Shown: positions 1 through 4,609 of the stretch, piece by piece | Position numbering within the stretch: the stretch's first letter is position 1 | How the letters are laid out: each line of letters begins with the position of its first letter | DNA from: Ignavibacteriales bacterium | GTDB lineage: Bacteria > Bacteroidota > Ignavibacteria > UBA10030 > SZUA-254 | NCBI GenBank assembly: GCA_016207985.1 | Contig: JACQYX010000189.1 | Span: 1-8,460 of the forward strand | Direction of reading: 5' to 3' | DNA: 8,460 nucleotides | Notes under the pieces: generated by a model | What the model saw: only the letters and a program-made list of their open reading frames with translations | Database searches by the model: none | Told to the model about the DNA's origin: nothing | Position numbers and translations under genes: made by a program

Positions 1-142
1 CGATTACATTCTCCAGAAACTCGCCGGTTTCAGCATCGCTAATTCTTCCGGCAATAATTGTCTTATGCTCAATCTGGGCTGATATATCTTTAAACGGTAC
101 CGCTATTATTATGCAGAGAAGAAAAAATAGCAAAGCTATCAC
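1..142 (-). CDS. Secreted protein with CarboxypepD_reg-like domain, 5' part only
   Basis: The first 47 codons of a gene running off the left edge. Translation from GTG at 142-140 gives a hydrophobic stretch (MIALLFFLLCIIIAVPF), a likely signal-peptidase site after DISA (residue about 22), then HKTIIAGRISDAETGEFLEN. That last part matches the opening beta-strands of carboxypeptidase-regulatory-like domains (I-x-G-x-[IV]-x-D-x-x-T-G-E-x-[LI]). In Bacteroidota-type bacteria this domain sits at the N-terminus of TonB-dependent outer-membrane receptors and of many exported proteins; which one this is cannot be seen here. I chose GTG because the frame has a stop upstream and no ATG in between. The start overlaps the stop of the lipoprotein gene by 4 nt (GTGA), so translation is probably coupled and the two products probably act together in the envelope. 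Confidence 0.82.
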   Translation of the reverse strand, partial: MIALLFFLLCIIIAVPFKDISAQIEHKTIIAGRISDAETGEFLENVI

Positions 143-840
143 CTCATCATTGAAAGCGGAAAAGCTAACTTAATATCCATCTCAAATCCTTTAACGATAA
201 GGTACATTTTTTCTGAGCCATCAAGAAAATGGTACCCGGCTTCGAGTGGATTTCCCTTCCTATTGGTAAAATGGAACATCGCAAAAATTGTTTCATGCAT
301 TGTTAGTTGGTCTCTTCTTTTTCCCCAGACATACTTTGGCTTAATAAATTTTCCTTTATCGTTCACTAAAAAAATTCTATCTTCTAAATTTGTAATATCA
401 GGTATATAGATGGGCCACCTTTTATTGTCAATCCTAATTAAAAACATTAAAGAATCTATTTGCAATTTATCGCAAAAAAAATTTCCCCTTGAATCTACAA
501 ATCTATTAGTCTCCCAATCAATGTAAATACCAACATTATCACGAAGGAGCATATCGGTATTAAAACGAAATTCCTCATCTTTCCAACGATTCGCTAATTG
601 GGCATTCCGCTGGATCGCAATAATGACTGATGGATAGTAAGGTGTCGCAATAACCTTGATGCTTGTATAGATATCAAAGTAGTTATGTGACATTGATGCA
701 GCAATAATCGTTAATGCATCATGGTAATCCCATTCCGTTGACGATCGTCTGGTAATAATATCGTATTGATTGCTGGAAAAGTAGATACACCCTGGTAATA
801 GAGTAACAATTATTAACAATATATAATAAATCCTTATCAT
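139..840 (-). CDS. Putative lipoprotein of unknown function
   Basis: A 233-residue protein that I do not recognise. It starts with a short positively charged end and a hydrophobic stretch, then LLPGC at residues 14-18, a plausible lipobox with Cys18 as the lipidated residue (Pro at -2 is slightly unusual). The mature part is rich in aromatic and charged residues, has no repeats or further membrane segments, and looks like a single globular domain; the stretch WDYHDALTIIAASMSHNYFD near its start is a recognisable helix. Its ATG lies 119 bp after the cysteine-rich peptide gene with no good Shine-Dalgarno sequence visible, and its stop overlaps the next gene by 4 nt. By position it may be an envelope partner of the peptide or of the CarboxypepD_reg-like protein downstream; that is inference from context only. 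Confidence 0.8.
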   Translation of the reverse strand: MIRIYYILLIIVTLLPGCIYFSSNQYDIITRRSSTEWDYHDALTIIAASMSHNYFDIYTSIKVIATPYYPSVIIAIQRNAQLANRWKDEEFRFNTDMLLRDNVGIYIDWETNRFVDSRGNFFCDKLQIDSLMFLIRIDNKRWPIYIPDITNLEDRIFLVNDKGKFIKPKYVWGKRRDQLTMHETIFAMFHFTNRKGNPLEAGYHFLDGSEKMYLIVKGFEMDIKLAFPLSMMR

Positions 841-919
841 TATTTAACTAATTTAACCAACATTCATTTTAAATAATCTATCTCTACATCTAACTATTAA
901 GTTGAGGGCTATTTAAAAT

Positions 920-936
920 ATTACCCTTGCAAGACT
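920..936. repeat. Short imperfect direct repeat flanking the peptide gene (copy 1)
   Basis: ATTACCCTTGCAAGACT here resembles ATTGCCCTGCAAGAGT at 1205-1220, in the same orientation, with two substitutions and one 1-nt gap. The two copies lie just after the stop and just before the Shine-Dalgarno sequence of the cysteine-rich peptide gene, about 285 bp apart. This could be a scar of duplication or insertion of a peptide cassette, a shared regulatory or processing site, or chance. The rest of the 119-bp gap between peptide and lipoprotein genes shows nothing else I can name. Confidence 0.35.
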
Positions 937-959
937 CTCTTCACTTATTCTTACAAATA

Positions 960-1178
960 CTATGAATGACCGCAAGAACAAATTGCTTTTAATCTAGTAC
1001 CATAGCTTTCACAGTAACATGAAGCAGGGGGACCACCAGTGCAACTGCAACAATCACCATCACAACATATACTACAACTAACCTCACCCGGTGGTCTAGC
1101 GTATGCTTGTTGAGCAATAGTCATTATAATTACCAACATTGTGCACACAACCACTATTCCAAATAATAGCATTCTCAT
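960..1178 (-). CDS. Secreted cysteine-rich small peptide
   Basis: A 72-residue precursor. Residues 1-27 form a signal peptide (MRMLLFGIVVVCTMLVIIMT, then IAQQAYA with an A-x-A cleavage site after Ala27). The predicted mature peptide of 45 residues has ten cysteines: 35, 38, 39, 43, 44, 46, 54, 56, 67 and 69, arranged as CxxCC, CCxC, CxC and CxC. It is otherwise small and polar, with many Gly, Ser and Pro and no long hydrophobic part. The even cysteine number fits up to five disulfides after export; the CxC and CC spacing would equally suit a metallothionein-like metal-binding peptide or Fe-S/Zn ligation. I recognise no family. The gene has a near-perfect Shine-Dalgarno sequence (1184-1197), unlike its neighbours, and follows two thioredoxin-like genes and a beta-propeller gene. 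The layout recalls the NVEALA peptides of Bacteroides found beside 6-bladed propeller genes, but that motif is absent. Confidence 0.85.
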   Translation of the reverse strand: MRMLLFGIVVVCTMLVIIMTIAQQAYARPPGEVSCSICCDGDCCSCTGGPPASCYCESYGTRLKAICSCGHS

Positions 1179-1183
1179 ATTCT

Positions 1184-1197
1184 ATCACCTCCTTTCT
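1184..1197 (-). promoter_or_regulatory. Unusually strong Shine-Dalgarno site of the peptide gene
   Basis: On the minus strand the sequence is AGAAAGGAGGTGAT, ending five bases before the ATG; the AGGAGG core is 9 nt from the start codon. Read on the plus strand it is ATCACCTCCTTTCT, identical to the commonly conserved 3' end of bacterial 16S rRNA, so all 14 bases could pair with the anti-Shine-Dalgarno tail. It fixes the start of the 72-residue peptide. None of the other genes here has more than a 4-5 base match, so this gene is probably translated far more than its neighbours. Confidence 0.85.
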
Positions 1198-1217
1198 TTT
1201 TAAGATTGCCCTGCAAG

Positions 1218-1239
1218 AGTAATGTAATAATTCATTACT
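1218..1239 (-). other. Intercistronic hairpin between propeller and peptide genes
   Basis: AGTAATG (1218-1224) and CATTACT (1233-1239) form a perfect 7-bp stem around an 8-nt loop. It lies just after the propeller stop codon and about 20 nt before the Shine-Dalgarno sequence of the peptide gene. No run of U follows it in the direction of transcription, so it is not an evident terminator. It could protect or process the mRNA, letting the peptide message accumulate apart from the upstream genes, or be an operator; chance cannot be excluded for an AT-rich 7-bp stem. Confidence 0.45.
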
Positions 1240-1245
1240 TATCTT

Positions 1246-2262
1246 TCAAGAAGTTTTATCTTTAAAATATTTAAAAAACATAACACTTGAATTATCAGCT
1301 ATGTAAATATTGCCATCTTTGTCTACATCGAACGAAAAGGGGTAACAAATCCCCTCTTGCCTTGGAACACTTAGAATAATTTTTCCTTTGATATTCCCAC
1401 TCGAATCAAATTTGTATATTATATTCGAAGGGATTAAAAGTAAATATAGATAAAGGTCTTTTCCACAAATTAAGGATATATTTAACAGTTTAGCTTGAAC
1501 TTTTATTGTTAATTCAGGAATTACGAGTCTATTTCTTGATATCTTATTTGCACCCTCGTAATAATTATCAATAATACATGAATCGGGAAATAAATAAGCA
1601 ACATGAAGATTATCATTATTATCCAAAGCGAAATCAAATTGATAATGCTTTTTCATTGACTCGTAGTTTATAACCTCATTCGGTTTGGAAATACTTGTTA
1701 ACTTCTCACCATTATTGTTAAATACAGAAAGTAATTTTTCTTTCTCATTAGTCTTCAGATAAATTTGCCCTTTTGAATTTGCAACAAAGTTTGAGCCGAA
1801 GAACTCAGATGGATATATTAACTGAAGTAATTTTAGATTCTCATCGTAGCATTTTACTCGTTTGTTTAATGTTTCCAAAATATAAATGTTGTTGTCATTT
1901 CCTGTTGTGATCCAATATGGGTATAGAAAATCGTTTGCACTCTGACCTGCTTTACCGACTCTTTTAATAAATTTTCCATTCTTATCAAAACGTAGAATTC
2001 GATTATTACCTAAATCAGAGATATAGATATCCCCATTATTGCCGAGTGTTAAATGCGGCTGAGAAAATATTTCATTCTCGCGTCCGTTTTTATTCCCAAT
2101 GACAGATTCAATTTGATAATAAAGCTCTTTTATATTTTCACAATGCACAGTTCGTTGTTCAACAATTAACTGAGATTGTTTGCCTGGACTAAGAATGAAA
2201 AAGAATAAAATACTTATTAAAAGTAGTACAATCATTAATATAATTATTTTGTTTACAGGCAT
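1246..2262 (-). CDS. Membrane-anchored 6-bladed beta-propeller (NHL-like) protein
   Basis: A 338-residue protein. Residues about 5-25 form one hydrophobic segment with no clear cleavage site, so the rest is probably held at the outer face of the inner membrane. After it come six recognisable blade repeats, each with the NHL pattern of a small-residue turn, a D/N-G-[DNQ]-[IL]-Y/H strand and a hydrophobic strand ending in a D/N-x-x-G turn: about 70-103 (NGDIYISDLGNNRILRFDKN), 116-146, 158-188, 209-234, 260-295 and 309-333 (DKDGNIYIADNSS). The middle blades are degenerate. Six blades fill the length, matching the 6-bladed beta-propeller family common in Bacteroidota, whose role is mostly unknown and probably ligand or protein binding. 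It begins with ATG 5 bp after the tandem-thioredoxin gene and is followed by the cysteine-rich peptide gene. I infer a scaffold, receptor or carrier role for the peptide; there is no catalytic motif. Confidence 0.87.
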   Translation of the reverse strand: MPVNKIIILMIVLLLISILFFFILSPGKQSQLIVEQRTVHCENIKELYYQIESVIGNKNGRENEIFSQPHLTLGNNGDIYISDLGNNRILRFDKNGKFIKRVGKAGQSANDFLYPYWITTGNDNNIYILETLNKRVKCYDENLKLLQLIYPSEFFGSNFVANSKGQIYLKTNEKEKLLSVFNNNGEKLTSISKPNEVINYESMKKHYQFDFALDNNDNLHVAYLFPDSCIIDNYYEGANKISRNRLVIPELTIKVQAKLLNISLICGKDLYLYLLLIPSNIIYKFDSSGNIKGKIILSVPRQEGICYPFSFDVDKDGNIYIADNSSVMFFKYFKDKTS

Positions 2263-2267
2263 AAATA

Positions 2268-3371
2268 TTACTTTACTTTTCCGAAGGATGAATACTCAAA
2301 CTTGGTTGAAACAATATTAATAACTTTTTTCAACATAGACTCTTCGTCATCGTCGATTGATTCAAAATAGACAACGTCTGCTGCATGATTTACAAGAATA
2401 CTCGTTGTTGGTTTTTTTAGGTAGGCAATTGTGCAATATTCAGATTCAGCGAGAATAATATCGGAGGAGAAAAAATATTGACCGGTATATTTTTTCTCAT
2501 TTAAAAACTTTTTCGCTTCATGGAATGGTGTACTTGCTTTATAAATATAAATCAAATCAAGTCTCTCAGGAAATAGAGAGAACATTTTATTCAAAGTTTC
2601 AACGCGGGCTGACTCACCCTTGCAAAAATAACACGTTGGATCAACCAACGTTAGCAAAGCCATACGGTTCAAGAGTATATCTTTCAATCTTTTATCTTCA
2701 TTAGTTTTTAAATCGTACAGTCTAATGTAGCCAATGTGCGTGGCTGGCTTGAGTTGAGTATCAAACTCTTCCTTAGAAAAAACAATCTTGTTATATCCAA
2801 GAACCTCTGATTCTACTAATTGTCGGATCATATGTTCATTAAGGAATGAGGAAAAAACAAAGCGTATCGTGTCTGACTCATCTATCATTAAAAGACCGCC
2901 GTTATTATTTTTAATATTAAATAGGTCGGTAAGATAATCTGACGAGTCATTTATAAGCGGTAATGAAAGATTTAATCTTTTCCGATATCGTTCAACTAAA
3001 TCATACTCTGTTGCATTTACGATGCAGACAATTAATAATCCACGATGAACATACTTTTGATAAAGTAGATCAAGATAACTAAGTTCTCTTAAGAAACTTT
3101 TACGGTTTTGATTTGGAAAAGCAACGAGAAGTTTAAATTTGCTAGTCATTGATGATAAAGAACATAGCTCTAATATTTTATTCTTATTGAAAATCTGGCC
3201 GTAGCGGAAACCATCGAAATTCGGTTCTTCATGCCTTTTGATAATCAGAGAACCCTTTATAAAGAAAAATAAAATAAGTCCATTAATTAGCAGAACAACA
3301 ATAACTGTTGTATAGAATGCTCTCCTACTTACTTTATTCAAAGACTGTTGTATTTTATTTAAAATTGTCAA
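2268..3371 (-). CDS. Membrane-anchored protein with two thioredoxin folds, the first without cysteines
   Basis: A 367-residue protein. A transmembrane segment spans about residues 19-38, so the bulk should lie in the periplasm. Two thioredoxin/redoxin-like domains follow. The first (about 70-190) has the fold pattern, including KLLVAFPNQNRKSFLRELSY and a GGLLMIDESDTIRF strand pair, but the usual CxxC position reads FPNQNRKS, so it cannot do dithiol chemistry. The second (about 235-345) has VDPTCYFCKGES with Cys247 and Cys250 as a CxxC pair at a helix start and a Lys-Pro-Thr-Thr (Pro321) in the cis-proline position, so it should be redox-active. The start is TTG at 3371-3369 with AAGG upstream, 5 bp after the preceding thioredoxin gene; no ATG is available nearby. 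The likely role is thiol-disulfide exchange in the envelope, the dead domain perhaps binding a partner. The cysteine-rich peptide two genes downstream is the obvious candidate substrate (inference). Confidence 0.85.
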   Translation of the reverse strand: MTILNKIQQSLNKVSRRAFYTTVIVVLLINGLILFFFIKGSLIIKRHEEPNFDGFRYGQIFNKNKILELCSLSSMTSKFKLLVAFPNQNRKSFLRELSYLDLLYQKYVHRGLLIVCIVNATEYDLVERYRKRLNLSLPLINDSSDYLTDLFNIKNNNGGLLMIDESDTIRFVFSSFLNEHMIRQLVESEVLGYNKIVFSKEEFDTQLKPATHIGYIRLYDLKTNEDKRLKDILLNRMALLTLVDPTCYFCKGESARVETLNKMFSLFPERLDLIYIYKASTPFHEAKKFLNEKKYTGQYFFSSDIILAESEYCTIAYLKKPTTSILVNHAADVVYFESIDDDEESMLKKVINIVSTKFEYSSFGKVK

Positions 3372-3376
3372 TTAAT

Positions 3377-3934
3377 TTAACCTTCAAAAATGTGCTTCAG
3401 TTTTTCATTTAGAATTTGAAGTCCCTCGTCTGTGGGAATATTTTTATTTGTGAAAGCTATCTTTCCATCTTCATCTATTAAAAATACCTCAGGTTCCTTT
3501 TCGATCTGATAAAGCTTTCTCACATCTCCACCGTCCAATAAAACAGGGATATTTAGTTTTGTATGTATCAAGAATTTTTCAATCTCATCCAACCCGGATG
3601 AACAGACACCAATAAATTTTATTTTGGTACTGTCATACTTTGATTTTATCATATACCAAAGTGGGGCTTCCTCAGCACAAGAATTACAATTCGTATTAAA
3701 GAAAAATAGAATAAGAACCTTCCCTCTTAGGTTTTTAATATCTACTGACTCACCTTTTGTACTAAGTAGTTCAAATGTTGGGGCATGGTCTCCAGTTTTT
3801 ATTTTTCCATTTTGTGAGAGTACTTCATAATTCACGAAACTATTATAAAGGATATAAAGAAGTAATCCCCCTATAAAGCAAATAGATATCCATTTTAAAA
3901 ATACTTGGGTTTTTAAATTCTTTTGTTTTTCCAC
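3377..3934 (-). CDS. TlpA-like membrane-anchored thiol-disulfide oxidoreductase
   Basis: A 185-residue protein with a transmembrane anchor at about residues 12-30 and a single AhpC/TSA-TlpA-type redoxin domain from about residue 46 to the end. It opens with GDHAPTFELLSTKGESVDIK and continues with LRGKVLILFFFNTNCNSC, the standard TlpA entry; the active site is Cys83-Asn-Ser-Cys86 followed by AEEAP. A second conserved block, KEPEVFLIDEDGKIAF, carries the cis-proline (Pro148) and the turn after the central strand. Proteins of this kind reduce or exchange disulfides in the periplasm, as in cytochrome c maturation, but no cytochrome genes are nearby. The start is GTG at 3934-3932 with AAAGG about 6 nt upstream; the reading frame has a stop upstream and no ATG. 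It is the first gene of the left-hand cluster. The NSC active site does not tell whether it works as reductase or oxidase. Confidence 0.92.
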   Translation of the reverse strand: MEKQKNLKTQVFLKWISICFIGGLLLYILYNSFVNYEVLSQNGKIKTGDHAPTFELLSTKGESVDIKNLRGKVLILFFFNTNCNSCAEEAPLWYMIKSKYDSTKIKFIGVCSSGLDEIEKFLIHTKLNIPVLLDGGDVRKLYQIEKEPEVFLIDEDGKIAFTNKNIPTDEGLQILNEKLKHIFEG

Positions 3935-3980
3935 ATATTTAACCTTTGTTATTCAATAATCAATTTCATCCGCCATTACC

Positions 3981-3988
3981 CAAATATA
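3981..3988 (-). promoter_or_regulatory. Possible Bacteroidota-type -7 promoter box
   Basis: On the minus strand TATATTTG fits TAnnTTTG, the -7 element of Bacteroidota housekeeping promoters, about 47 nt before the GTG of the TlpA-like gene. No clear TTTG or TTG element sits at the expected distance upstream, so support is partial. If real, transcription would start a few bases after it and cover at least the three tightly spaced genes and probably the peptide. Confidence 0.3.
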
Positions 3989-4016
3989 ATGTATAGAAGT
4001 GTTTAACTGTATAGTA

Positions 4017-4085
4017 AAATTTGTGATTTTTTTGTGGCAAATCTTTGATTTTTTTTGTAACAAATTTTGCGACAAGGCGTGTAAC
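4017..4085. repeat. Degenerate tandem repeat of about 23 bp, three units
   Basis: Three adjacent units each begin with AAAT: 4017-4038, 4039-4061 and 4062-4085. The first two are close variants of AAATnTTTGATTTTTTTTGTnnC; the third keeps AAATTT at its start and GTAAC at its end, like the second, but is otherwise diverged. The block lies upstream of the left-hand operon, about 30 bp beyond its possible promoter, where it could be an upstream activator region or merely slippage-generated sequence. Confidence 0.5.
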
Positions 4086-4247
4086 TTGTTATGTTACTAC
4101 AAGTTGAAGTAAGTAATTCCCCTCGCGGGATTTTACACATTAAAACTTTAATTCAGTATAAAATTATGAACTTACGGATTTTAGTCGATCAACCCATGCT
4201 TAACATCATAATGTGGAAATTTAAGCGAAAATTGATGAGGATGTGTA

Positions 4248-4507
4248 ATGAAGGATATGGATTCAAAGGCAAAAGAAGTTATCACTCAAGCAGGTTATGG
4301 AAAATATATCCGTCACGGCGTTACGCATCCGTTAGGAATTGATGCGCACGATATCTGGGCAAGTGATATTACCGATAGCTGGAATATTGTGATTTCGGTA
4401 TTAGGATTGAAGATGATGTTCTAGTAACAGAACCAGGTTATGTAGTGATGACGAAGGATGTACCGAAGGCACTTTGCGTTGTTGAAACATTGATGCAAAA
4501 AAGGTGA
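4248..4507 (+). pseudogene. Eroded C-terminal fragment of an M24 (Xaa-Pro aminopeptidase/prolidase) gene
   Basis: Two frames must be joined. From 4248 the frame reads AKEVITQAGYGKYIRHGVTH then PLGIDAHDI, which is the [H]-G-V-x-H-x-L-G-[IL]-D-x-H-D block of pita-bread metallopeptidases and contains metal- and substrate-binding histidines. From about 4379 the protein continues one frame over: LEYCDFGIRIEDDVLVTEPG, then YVVMTKDVPKAL and a TGA at 4505-4507. IRIEDDVLVTE is the usual C-terminal signature with a metal-ligand Glu. Between them the E-P-G-x-Y block is missing, so a deletion with frameshift has removed a metal ligand. The whole N-terminal domain and the first metal-binding Asp residues are absent upstream. 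No functional protein can result. It is the only plus-strand coding trace in the window and looks like the remains of an ancestral gene at the junction between the housekeeping block and the AT-rich cluster. Confidence 0.85.
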
Positions 4508-4524
4508 CTGTTCGGTCACCTTTT
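4499..4524. terminator. Bidirectional intrinsic terminator
   Basis: AAAAGGTGAC (4499-4508) and GTCACCTTTT (4515-4524) form a perfect 10-bp stem with a TGTTCG loop. On the minus strand the stem is followed by T from the A-run at 4497-4502; on the plus strand the T-run is 4521-4524. It lies 86 bp past the ahcY stop and also covers the stop codon of the M24 remnant, so it can end transcription from both sides. The 85 bp between it and ahcY show nothing else I can support. Confidence 0.82.
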
Positions 4525-4609
4525 CCGTTGACGTATTGTAGAGTCTGACTCGCTATATCCAAATCTGGCGGAAGCGGAACGTCTTTAAAGTCTAGTTATG
4601 AGCCGGATT

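Larger units (their letters stand above)
3935..4247. other. Gene-free spacer with promoter region and degenerate repeats
   Basis: About 310 bp without a supportable gene. From left to right it holds the leader and possible promoter of the minus-strand operon (3981-3988), a block of degenerate T-rich repeats (4017-4085), a small stem (AACTTGT 4083-4089 with ACAAGTT 4099-4105, 9-nt loop), and from about 4110 to 4247 sequence in which I see nothing definite, possibly eroded upstream coding sequence of the M24 pseudogene. An open frame on the plus strand starting at 4091 has no recognisable protein character and runs out of frame through the pseudogene. Confidence 0.6.

Noticed and set aside
901..930. 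GAGGGC ... ACCC as a terminator after the peptide gene
   Set aside because: Only the GGG/CCC part pairs well; the inner bases mismatch and no T-run follows in the direction of transcription.
4017..4085. CRISPR-like array
   Set aside because: The units are adjacent without spacers, degenerate and mostly T-runs, and no cas gene is present.
4091..4342. Plus-strand open frame of 83 codons in the spacer
   Set aside because: No recognisable protein character; it runs out of frame through the M24 remnant, whose true frame begins at 4248.
4528..4559. TTGACG and TATATC as a plus-strand sigma-70-like promoter
   Set aside because: The spacing is 20 bp, there is no gene downstream on that strand, and a terminator lies immediately upstream.
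4529..4588. Short plus-strand frame RIVESDSLYPNLAEAERL ending in TAA between terminator and ahcY
   Set aside because: Only about 18 codons, no start and no family match that I can name; it may be coding debris but cannot be supported.
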